A stretch of 64,000 nucleotides of DNA. Source: Blattabacterium cuenoti. Its GTDB lineage: Bacteria; Bacteroidota; Bacteroidia; Flavobacteriales; Blattabacteriaceae. Made by a program: the position numbers and the translations under genes. Below are positions 46,767 through 54,478 of this stretch, one piece after another. The stretch lies in assembly GCF_014252375.1 (NCBI RefSeq), contig NZ_CP059221.1, forward strand, positions 1 through 64,000, given 5' to 3'. Each line of letters opens with the position of its first letter. The first letter of the stretch is position 1. Under the pieces are notes generated by a model. That model saw nothing but the letters and a program-made list of their open reading frames with translations, searched no databases and was not told where the DNA came from.

Positions 46767-47423
46767 TTATTGTTTATTATTTTTTTTTATCCAATTAATA
46801 AAATCTATATAATTTATTTCATTTAATTCATGTCCAGACTCATATTCTTTATAAAATATTGAGTATGTATTATTTTTATTAAGTATTTTTATTCCATTTC
46901 TAGCCCAATCGATAGGAATAATTGTATCATATTTTCCATGAGAAATAAAAAAATCTATATATTTATTTTCTTTAGAAAAAATAATTTTATCATCAAAATA
47001 TCCACTTAAAGAAATAACTTTTTTTACTTTTTTATTTTTTAAAGCTATTCCATAGCTTATAATTGATCCTTGACTAAATCCACATATCCATACTTGATTA
47101 CAATTAAGATTATATTTTTCTATTGATTTATCTATAAAATCAGATATAGTATTAATAGAATTTTTAGCTTGTTCTACATTAATAAATTTTTTTTTATCAG
47201 AAAAATTAATATCATACCAATAATATTTTAAATTTTCTTCAATACAATAAAGACCCTGTAAACTAATTATAAAAAAATTATTAGGAATATCTTTTTTAAA
47301 ATAAAAAAGATTATTTTCATTACTTCCATATCCATGGATCATTAAAAATAAAGGAGAATATTTATTATATTTTTCTGGTTTTTTAAAAATATATTTTATG
47401 GAATTTTTTTCTTTATGTATCAT
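46767..47423 (-). CDS. Alpha/beta-hydrolase, phospholipase/carboxylesterase family
   Basis: Serine hydrolase of the YpfH/carboxylesterase type. The 218-residue protein has the oxyanion region LFLMIHGYGSNENNLFYF (25-42), the nucleophile elbow GFSQGSIISYGIAL (about 114-127), an acidic residue in SHGKYDTIIPIDWAR (about 162-176) and the catalytic His in YESGHELNE (about 196-204), giving a complete Ser-Asp-His triad. Size is normal for the family. The physiological ester is unknown. It is divergent from sucC across an 88-bp AT-rich spacer in which no promoter stood out. Confidence 0.83.
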   Translation of the reverse strand: MIHKEKNSIKYIFKKPEKYNKYSPLFLMIHGYGSNENNLFYFKKDIPNNFFIISLQGLYCIEENLKYYWYDINFSDKKKFINVEQAKNSINTISDFIDKSIEKYNLNCNQVWICGFSQGSIISYGIALKNKKVKKVISLSGYFDDKIIFSKENKYIDFFISHGKYDTIIPIDWARNGIKILNKNNTYSIFYKEYESGHELNEINYIDFINWIKKNNKQ

Positions 47424-47511
47424 ATCAAATTAAAAAATTAATATAAAATAAAAAAAATTAATAATAAATATATTTTTATTTTAAATTTACTTTTACTTTA
47501 AATTATAATAT

Positions 47512-48705
47512 ATGAATTTATACGAATACCAGGGAAGAGAAATTTTAAAAAATTTTTCAATTTTTGTTCCAAATGGAATTATAGTTTCTTCCCCTGAAGA
47601 AGCTGTAAAAGCTGCAAAAATTTTATTTAAAAAAACTAAAAATAAATCTTTAGTTATTAAATCACAAATACATGCAGGAGGTAGAGGAAAGTCAGGTGGT
47701 ATTCAGATAGTAAAAAATATTAATGATGTTTATAAAAAATCTAAAAATATTTTAGGAAAATATTTAGTTACACCTCAAACCCCAAAAAAAGGTTTAATTG
47801 TAAAAAAAATATTATTATCGGAAGATATTTATTCAGAATCATATTTAAATGATAAAAAATTGATAAAGGAATATTATTTATCAATAATGTTAAATCGTAA
47901 TATAAAAAAAAATATTGTTATATGCTCTAAAGAAGGTGGAGTTAATATAGAAGAAATATCAGAAAATCCAAAAAAATTATATATAGAAGAAATAAATCCA
48001 ATATTAGGATTACAAATATTTCAAATTAAAAAAATAGGATTTTTTTTAGAAATGTATAATAATGAACTTCTAAAAAATTTTTATTTTTTTCTAAAAAATC
48101 TTTATAAAGCATATACATATATTAACTCTACATTAATTGAAATAAATCCATTTATAAAAACATTTAATAATGAAATTATTCCAGTAGATGTTAAAATAAC
48201 GTTAGATGATAATGCAATTCCTAGAATAAAAAATTATCTATATAAATTAAATATAACTCATAAAAAAAATAAAAATTTTAATTTTATAAAATTAAAAGGT
48301 AATGTAGGATGTATGGTTAATGGTGCTGGATTAGCAATGGCCACTATGGATATGATTAAATCATGCGGTGGAGAACCTGCTAATTTTTTAGATATAGGAG
48401 GATCTGCTGATGAAAATATAGTAAAAGAATCTTTTTTATTAATATTAAAAGATAAATCAGTAAAAGTTATATTAATAAATATATATGGAGGTATAGTCCG
48501 CTGTGATACAGTTGTAAAAGGAATTTTGGAATCATGTAAAATTAATTGTCCAATTAACATACCAATTATTTTTCGTTTGAAAGGAACAAATGAAAAAAAT
48601 GCAAAAGATTTTATTTCTAGAACTAATTATATATCATCTATTTATATTACCGATACATTAAAAGATTCTTCTAATAAAATAAGAGAAATTTTATATAATT
48701 ATTAA
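47512..48705 (+). CDS. sucC: Succinyl-CoA ligase (ADP-forming) beta subunit
   Basis: With SucD (not in this window) it converts succinyl-CoA to succinate with ATP or GTP formation. The 397-residue protein begins MNLYEYQGREILKNF, the family opening, and has the ATP-grasp lysine region LVIKSQIHAGGRGKSGGIQIV (about 44-64), the metal-binding GCMVNGAGLAMATMDMIK near 264-281, the NFLDIGGSAD segment near 289-298 and INIYGGIVRCDTVVKGI near 323-339. Length is standard. It is separated from sucAB by two small minus-strand genes. Confidence 0.96.
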   Translation: MNLYEYQGREILKNFSIFVPNGIIVSSPEEAVKAAKILFKKTKNKSLVIKSQIHAGGRGKSGGIQIVKNINDVYKKSKNILGKYLVTPQTPKKGLIVKKILLSEDIYSESYLNDKKLIKEYYLSIMLNRNIKKNIVICSKEGGVNIEEISENPKKLYIEEINPILGLQIFQIKKIGFFLEMYNNELLKNFYFFLKNLYKAYTYINSTLIEINPFIKTFNNEIIPVDVKITLDDNAIPRIKNYLYKLNITHKKNKNFNFIKLKGNVGCMVNGAGLAMATMDMIKSCGGEPANFLDIGGSADENIVKESFLLILKDKSVKVILINIYGGIVRCDTVVKGILESCKINCPINIPIIFRLKGTNEKNAKDFISRTNYISSIYITDTLKDSSNKIREILYNY

Positions 48706-48707
48706 TT

Positions 48708-50087
48708 ATGTTGAATAAAAATATAATAGAAAAATATAAACCGAAAAAATTAGATGAAATAATTGGACAAGATGAAATAATACATTCTTTAATAAATAGT
48801 ATAAAGAATAAAAATTTTTATAAATTTTTATTCTTTATTGGAAAAGAAGGTGTTGGTAAAAATACTTGTGCAAATATTTTAGCGAAAAATATAAATAAAT
48901 ATTTTTCAGAAAAAGAAAATACATATAATTTATATAAATTATATAGAATTTTTAGAAATCCTTTTAAAGAGACGTTATTAGATAAATTTTTTATAAAAAA
49001 AAATAATAATGATAGTCCAAATATTTTTATATTTAATAATTTTAATATAACCTATCTATCTAATATATTTAGATTAATAAAAGTTAATAACAGTATATTT
49101 ATTTTTTGTATAAAAGAAAAAAAATTTTTTAATTTAATAGTAGAAAAATATCAATCATTTATATTTAAAGATATATCTGAACAAAAAATATTTTCCCACA
49201 TAAACATGATTGTGAAAAAAGAAAAAATACAAATAGAAAAAGATGCTTTATACACAATTTCTAAATATTCAAATGGTTCAATTGGAAAAGCTATTACAAT
49301 ACTAAATAATATTTATTTAAATAAGAATATTATAACTAATAATTATATTATAAATAAGTTAGGGATTATTGATAAAAAAGATTTTTTTATATTAGTAGAT
49401 TATTTATTAAATAATGATATAAATAAAGCATTAACTTTTATTAAAAAGATTTTTTTAGAAAAAGAGATTAAATATTTTATAATTGGATTAAAAAAACATT
49501 TTAGAAATTTATTTTTATCAAAAAATTTTAATAAATCATTAGATTTTATAAAAAAAAAAGAAATATTAGAATATTATGTAAAACAATCAAAAAATATATC
49601 TTATTATATTTTAAATAAAGCATTATATATTTGTTCTGATCTAGAACAAAAATATTTTTTGTATAAAAATATAGAATTTAATATAAAATCATTAATAGAA
49701 ACAAGTATAATTCAATTATCATATTATTTTTCAAAAAAATTAAAAATAAATAATAATAATAAAATAATTTTTTTTAAAGAATCATGGAATAATTTTATAC
49801 ATAATATTCCAAAAAATTTATTATCCAATGAATTAATTAATTCATTAATTAATGATACAAAATTTAAAATATTAAATAATAAAACATTATTAATAGTTAT
49901 TTCGTGTAACATAGAAAATAACAAATTAAGTTTAATTAATAAAAATTTTTATAAATTCTATAAAAATAGAATAGATAATTTATTTTTTAATTTTAAAATT
50001 GAAATTGAAAATAAAAATGATAATTCATATTTAAAAAATAAATTTCTAAATTTATTTATAAAACGAATAATTTCAAATAATTCTTAA
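48708..50087 (+). CDS. dnaX: DNA polymerase III tau/gamma subunit, ATPase motifs eroded
   Basis: Clamp-loader scaffold that loads the sliding clamp and tethers polymerase cores. The 459-residue protein opens KYKPKKLDEIIGQDEI (10-25), matching DnaX. The fold can be followed, but active-site elements are changed. Walker A reads GKEGVGKNT at 45-53, with Asn52 where Thr/Ser is expected. The zinc-module cysteines are gone. Walker B, usually IIDEVH, reads IFNNFN (108-113). The arginine-finger SRCQ is EKYQ, and the sensor-2 LRDA is IGKA. The C-terminal domain starting with WNNFIHNIPKN near 360 matches the Bacteroidota DnaX tail. Probable role is structural, with ATPase activity doubtful; HolB is a less likely identity. 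It starts 2 bp after sucC. Confidence 0.82.
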   Translation: MLNKNIIEKYKPKKLDEIIGQDEIIHSLINSIKNKNFYKFLFFIGKEGVGKNTCANILAKNINKYFSEKENTYNLYKLYRIFRNPFKETLLDKFFIKKNNNDSPNIFIFNNFNITYLSNIFRLIKVNNSIFIFCIKEKKFFNLIVEKYQSFIFKDISEQKIFSHINMIVKKEKIQIEKDALYTISKYSNGSIGKAITILNNIYLNKNIITNNYIINKLGIIDKKDFFILVDYLLNNDINKALTFIKKIFLEKEIKYFIIGLKKHFRNLFLSKNFNKSLDFIKKKEILEYYVKQSKNISYYILNKALYICSDLEQKYFLYKNIEFNIKSLIETSIIQLSYYFSKKLKINNNNKIIFFKESWNNFIHNIPKNLLSNELINSLINDTKFKILNNKTLLIVISCNIENNKLSLINKNFYKFYKNRIDNLFFNFKIEIENKNDNSYLKNKFLNLFIKRIISNNS

Positions 50088-50098
50088 TTTTAAAATTA

Positions 50099-52213
50099 AT
50101 GATTCACTACTTAAAAAAAAAAAAAAGTTATTTTTCTGTTTATTTAGATGAAAATATTAAAAATGATAATTTTAATTCTTCTTATGAAAATATAGGAAAA
50201 AACAAATCTAATTTAGGATTTTACAATAAAAATACATCGTTAATTAATAATACACCTATATTAAATCGTTTTGGAAAAAATTTAAATAACATAGCAATAG
50301 AAGGGAAGATAGATCCATTAATAGGAAGAGAGAATGAATTGGAAAGAATATCTCAAATCTTAATAAGAAGAACAAAAAATAATCCTTTATTAATAGGTGA
50401 ACCTGGAGTTGGAAAAACAGCTATTGCTGAAGGATTAGCTCTTAATATAGTTAAAAAAAAAGTATCCAGAATATTATATAATAAAAAAATAATTATACTA
50501 GATATAACAAGTATAATATCAGGTACAAAATATAGAGGAGAGTTTGAAGAAAGAGTAAAATATATCATTGATGAATCAGAAAAAAATCCTAATATAATAC
50601 TTTTTATAGATGAAATACATACAATTATAGGAGCTGGAACATATTCTACTGGATCATTAGATATATCTAATATATTTAAGCCAGCCTTATCAAGAGGAAA
50701 TATTCAATTTATAGGAGCTACAACACTAAATGAGTATAAAAAATATATAGAAAAAGACGGGGCATTAGAGAGAAGATTTCAAAAAATAATTATAAATCCT
50801 TCTTCAGAAAAAGAAACTATTAATATATTAAAAAATATTAAGTATAAATATGAAAATTATCACAATGTAATTTATACTAAAGAAGCTATTAATGCCTGTG
50901 TTAAACTAACTTCTAGATATATTTCAGATAGATTTTTTCCTGATAAAGCTATAGATGTATTGGATGAATCAGGATCTAGAGTTTATATAAAGAATATAAA
51001 AGTACCACAAGAAATAATAATATTAGAAAAAAGATTAGAAGAAATTATAATAGATAAATCAAACGCAATAAAAAATAAAAAGTACAAAGAAGCGGCTGAA
51101 TTTCGTTATAAAAAAAAATTAATAGAAAATAAATTAATAAAAGCTCAAAAAAATTGGGATAAATTTTCTAAAGAAAATAAAAATACTGTACATAAAAAAC
51201 ATGTTGAAGAAGTTATATCTATGATAAGTGGAATACCTATTAATAGAATAGATAAAATTGAAATAAAGAAATTAGATACAGTTATTAATTCCATAAAAAA
51301 TAAAATAATTGGACAAAATGAAATAATAGAAAAATTTATAAAAGTTATTAAAAATAATATTTCAGGAATGAGAAATTTTGATTCACCAATAGGATCATTT
51401 ATGTTTCTGGGAAAATCTGGAGTTGGAAAAACTTATTTAACAAAAATTTTATCCAAAGAATTATTTAATTCAGAAGACTCATTAATACGTATAGATATGA
51501 GTGAGTATATGGAAAAATTTTCTATTTCAAGATTAATAGGTTCTCCTCCAGGATATGTTGGTTATGAAGAAGGTGGGCAACTAACTGAAATTATTAGAAA
51601 TAGACCATATTCAATAATATTATTTGATAAAATAGAAAAAGCACATCCTGATATTTTTAATTTATTATTACAAATATTAGATTATGGATATATAACAGAT
51701 AGTTCTGGAAAAAAAATAAATTTTAAAAATACTATTATTATATTTATTTCAAATATTGAAATAGAAGATCTTATATCAGAATTTAAAAAAATAGGATACA
51801 AAACAAAATTAAAAAAAAATAAAAATAAATATAATAAAAGTATTTTGAAGAAATCATTAAAAAAAATATTTTCTTATGAATTTTTAAATAAAATAAACGA
51901 TATTGTTATATTTAATTCATTAAATTCTAATGATATCTCTAAAATAATCATATTAGAATTAAATAAATTAATATCACATGTTAATAGTTTAGGATATAAA
52001 TTGATTTTAGATTCTAAAATCAATAGTTTTATTAAAAAAATTGGGGTAAAAAGTGAATACAGTATTTCATCTATACAAAAATCAATAGATAAATATTTAA
52101 AAAATACTATATCTGAATCTATTGTTAATGGAAGTTTAAAAAAAGGATATAAAATTTTATTAAAGATGAACTATAAAAAAAATAATATAATAGCTTGTAT
52201 AGACAAAAAATAA
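50099..52213 (+). CDS. clpC: ClpC-like AAA+ unfoldase, N domain lost, second ATPase altered
   Basis: Double-ring Clp/HSP100 ATPase that feeds substrates to ClpP. The 704-residue protein is about 140 residues shorter than ClpC: the N-terminal Clp_N adaptor domain is missing, replaced by about 65 low-complexity residues. D1 is intact, with GEPGVGKT at 100-107, FIDEIHTIIGAG near 171-182 and ERRF near 223. A short UVR-like middle (KYKEAAEFRYKKK near 333) favours ClpC over ClpB. D2 has Walker A GKSGVGKT at 438-445, but Walker B reads LFDKIEKAHPD with Lys511 (codon 51629-51631) where the catalytic Glu is expected, and the GARPLRRAIQ sensor-2 block is reduced to EYSISSIQ. An EFKKIGYKTK segment may be the ClpP-docking loop. 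It overlaps nth by 19 bp. Confidence 0.85.
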   Translation: MIHYLKKKKSYFSVYLDENIKNDNFNSSYENIGKNKSNLGFYNKNTSLINNTPILNRFGKNLNNIAIEGKIDPLIGRENELERISQILIRRTKNNPLLIGEPGVGKTAIAEGLALNIVKKKVSRILYNKKIIILDITSIISGTKYRGEFEERVKYIIDESEKNPNIILFIDEIHTIIGAGTYSTGSLDISNIFKPALSRGNIQFIGATTLNEYKKYIEKDGALERRFQKIIINPSSEKETINILKNIKYKYENYHNVIYTKEAINACVKLTSRYISDRFFPDKAIDVLDESGSRVYIKNIKVPQEIIILEKRLEEIIIDKSNAIKNKKYKEAAEFRYKKKLIENKLIKAQKNWDKFSKENKNTVHKKHVEEVISMISGIPINRIDKIEIKKLDTVINSIKNKIIGQNEIIEKFIKVIKNNISGMRNFDSPIGSFMFLGKSGVGKTYLTKILSKELFNSEDSLIRIDMSEYMEKFSISRLIGSPPGYVGYEEGGQLTEIIRNRPYSIILFDKIEKAHPDIFNLLLQILDYGYITDSSGKKINFKNTIIIFISNIEIEDLISEFKKIGYKTKLKKNKNKYNKSILKKSLKKIFSYEFLNKINDIVIFNSLNSNDISKIIILELNKLISHVNSLGYKLILDSKINSFIKKIGVKSEYSISSIQKSIDKYLKNTISESIVNGSLKKGYKILLKMNYKKNNIIACIDKK

Positions 52214-52848
52214 ATAATTCTTTAAAAAAAAAAATTTTAATAATTGAAAAAATATTAGATTTTCTATATCCAAATCCTATAAATAATTTATATCATATAA
52301 ATAATTACACATTATTAATATCTATTATCTTGACTGCAAGATGTAAAGAAATAAAGGTTAACAATATAACAAAAAAAATTTTTAAAAATATAAAATCCCC
52401 TTATGATTTAATTAAATTAAAAATATATAAAATTAAAAAATTAATAGAAGAATTAGGTCTTCATAATAAAAAATCTAAATATATTTATGCTTTGTCTAAA
52501 ATATTAATAAAAAACTATAATGGTTCAGTACCAAAAAATCTTTATAAGTTAAAAATTTTACCAGGAGTAGGACATAAAACAGCATCTGTTTTTTTATCTA
52601 ATGTATCTAATAAGTATCTATTTCCAATAGACACACATATACATAGAATGATGTATAGATGGAAATTAAGTGATGGGAAAAATATAAAAAAAACAGAAGA
52701 GAATGCCAAACTTTTTTTTAAAAAAAAAAAATGGAAAAAATTACATTTACAAATTATTTCTTATGGTAAAGAATTTTCTCCATCTCGTAAATGGAAATTA
52801 AAAAAAGACATAATTTATCAAGAATTACTAAAAAATAATTTATTATAA
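52195..52848 (+). CDS. nth: Endonuclease III-like DNA glycosylase without Fe-S cysteines
   Basis: Base-excision repair glycosylase/AP lyase for oxidised pyrimidines. The 217-residue protein has the helix-hairpin-helix PGVGHKTASVF with catalytic Lys128, and the catalytic Asp146 in FPIDTHIHRM. The substrate motif usually reading SAQCTD or SAQATD is TARCKE (about 45-50). The C-terminal Cys4 cluster loop is replaced by SYGKEFSPSRKWKLKKD with no cysteines, so the [4Fe-4S] cluster cannot form as in E. coli Nth. The start is TTG 52195 inside the clp gene, which places the conserved helix LIIEKILDFLYPNP at the right distance. Catalytic residues remain, so activity is possible. Confidence 0.87.
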   Translation: MYRQKINNSLKKKILIIEKILDFLYPNPINNLYHINNYTLLISIILTARCKEIKVNNITKKIFKNIKSPYDLIKLKIYKIKKLIEELGLHNKKSKYIYALSKILIKNYNGSVPKNLYKLKILPGVGHKTASVFLSNVSNKYLFPIDTHIHRMMYRWKLSDGKNIKKTEENAKLFFKKKKWKKLHLQIISYGKEFSPSRKWKLKKDIIYQELLKNNLL

Positions 52849-52866
52849 AAATAAAAATTTTTTAAA

Positions 52867-53220
52867 TTAAAAAGGAAGATCATCAAAATCATCAGAAGAT
52901 AAAGAAGATTGTGATGAAATTTCTTTTTTATTAGAAAGATTAGAATTTAAAATTACGTCTATTTTCCACCCTTGAATAGAATTAAAATATTTTATAACCC
53001 CATCTGGTGTTTTCCACTCTCTACCTTTAATATTAAAAAATACTTTTACTTTATCTTGTAATTTTATTATATCTAATAATCCAACTTTATCCTGAATAAA
53101 TTCAATTAATATATTTTGAGGATAAGGTTCATCAGTAGTAATAACCAATTCTCTTTTTTTAAATCCACTTTCAAATTTTTGTAATTGAAGTATTTCCTTA
53201 ACTTTCCCTATTATCTCCAT
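52867..53220 (-). CDS. DUF3127 protein with SSB-like C-terminal tail
   Basis: Small Bacteroidota-specific family whose fold resembles an OB domain; its function is not established. The 117-residue protein begins MEIIGKVKEILQLQKFESGFKKRELVITT, matching DUF3127, has a DKVKVFFNIKGREWKT strand pair near 57-72, and ends with a serine-rich linker and DDFDDLPF. That tail closely resembles the DDIPF tip with which SSB recruits partner proteins. It is the last gene of a five-gene minus-strand block, 5 bp after the SPFH gene. A DNA-related role is inference. Confidence 0.8.
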   Translation of the reverse strand: MEIIGKVKEILQLQKFESGFKKRELVITTDEPYPQNILIEFIQDKVGLLDIIKLQDKVKVFFNIKGREWKTPDGVIKYFNSIQGWKIDVILNSNLSNKKEISSQSSLSSDDFDDLPF

Positions 53221-53225
53221 ATATT

Positions 53226-54152
53226 TTATTTCTTTTTATCTTTATTTTTATAATCCTTTATTTGATTAGATACGCTAAATGAAGTTATCATATTATTTAA
53301 CATTTCATTTGCTGATCCAGGAGTATTAGGCAATAATATTAAATTAGTATTACTTTCTTTTCCTATAGATTGAAGAGTATCGTAATGTTGAGTAACAACA
53401 ATTAGTGCTGATGCTTCATGAGAATTAATTCCCATTTTATTCAAAATTTCTATAGATTCTAAAATTCCTCTAGAGATCTCTCTTCTTTGATCAGCGGTAC
53501 CTTTTCCTTCTAATTTTTTACTTTCAGCTTCTGCTTTTGCTTTAGCTACTATTTTTATTCTTTCAGATTCCGCTTTATATTCTGCAGCAACCTTTTCCCT
53601 TTCCGCTGTATTTATTCTATTCATTGCTGATTTTACTTGTTCATCTGGATCTAAATCTGTAACTAATGTTTTTATAATTGAATAACCATAATCCAACATT
53701 GATTCTTCTAATTCATTTTTTACAGCAATAGCTATATCATCTTTTCTTTCAAAAACATCATCTAATTTCATTTTTGGTACTTCAGCACGAACTACATCAA
53801 ATATATAAGAAGTAATTTGAGAATGTGAATTATCAAGCTTATAAAAAGCTTCATAAACTTTATCTCTTATTACTTTATATTGAACTGAAATTTTTACTTT
53901 TACAAATACATTATCTTTTGTTTTTGTATCAATTAATACGTCTAATTGTTGAATTTTTAAGGATAATTTTCCTATAATACGATCTGCATAAGGAATTTTT
54001 AAATTTAATCCAGCATTACGTACACTGTGGAATTTTCCCATCCTTTCAATAATAACAGCAGTTTCTTGATTTACTACAAACAAAAAACTGGAAAGTATAG
54101 AAAAAGATGAAACAATTAATATTCCGTAAAAAAATAAATCAAAAATATTCAT
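53226..54152 (-). CDS. SPFH/Band 7 (stomatin/QmcA-like) membrane protein
   Basis: Membrane-anchored SPFH protein, a family involved in membrane microdomains and regulation of membrane proteases. The 308-residue protein has one N-terminal hydrophobic helix (about 5-27), then the Band 7 domain with NQETAVIIERMGKFHSVRNAGLN (28-50), YKVIRDKVYEAFYKL near 112-126, and a long helical region with AEREKVAAEYKAESERIKIVAKAKAEAESKKLEGKG near 187-222. Such a coiled coil with AEREK is typical of stomatin/QmcA. It shares strand and short spacing with neighbours but no FtsH or NfeD gene is nearby. Confidence 0.9.
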   Translation of the reverse strand: MNIFDLFFYGILIVSSFSILSSFLFVVNQETAVIIERMGKFHSVRNAGLNLKIPYADRIIGKLSLKIQQLDVLIDTKTKDNVFVKVKISVQYKVIRDKVYEAFYKLDNSHSQITSYIFDVVRAEVPKMKLDDVFERKDDIAIAVKNELEESMLDYGYSIIKTLVTDLDPDEQVKSAMNRINTAEREKVAAEYKAESERIKIVAKAKAEAESKKLEGKGTADQRREISRGILESIEILNKMGINSHEASALIVVTQHYDTLQSIGKESNTNLILLPNTPGSANEMLNNMITSFSVSNQIKDYKNKDKKK

Positions 54153-54163
54153 AATTATATTAT

Positions 54164-54478
54164 TTATAATAAACCTAATTCTAAACGGGCTTCTTCACTC
54201 ATAAATTCTTTACTCCAAGGTGGATCAAAAGTTAAATTTATTTTTACTTTTTTAACATTTTTTATAGATTTTATTTTATTTTCTATTTCTTTTGGTAAAG
54301 AATCTATTATAGGACAATTTGGACTTGTTAATGTCATTATTATTTTTACTTCATTTTCAGAAAAAATTTGAATATCGTAAATTAAACCTAATTCATAAAT
54401 ATCTACAGGTATTTCAGGATCATATATATTTTTTAATATAGATATTATACGATTTTTTAATACACTCTTATTACACAT
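54164..54478 (-). CDS. DUF59/MIP18-family Fe-S assembly protein (SufT/PaaD-like)
   Basis: Small protein of the family that helps deliver Fe-S clusters. The 104-residue protein has the hallmark NIYDPEIPVDIYELGLIYDI (17-36), the cysteine motif MTLTSPNCPIIDSLP (43-57) and the C-terminal FDPPWSKEFMSEEAR near 83-97. Size is normal. Clients in this window would include ActB with its Fe-S centres. It overlaps the 3' end of the M16 gene by 8 bp and is probably part of the same transcript. In Bacteroidota it usually accompanies suf genes, which are not here. Confidence 0.87.
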   Translation of the reverse strand: MCNKSVLKNRIISILKNIYDPEIPVDIYELGLIYDIQIFSENEVKIIMTLTSPNCPIIDSLPKEIENKIKSIKNVKKVKINLTFDPPWSKEFMSEEARLELGLL

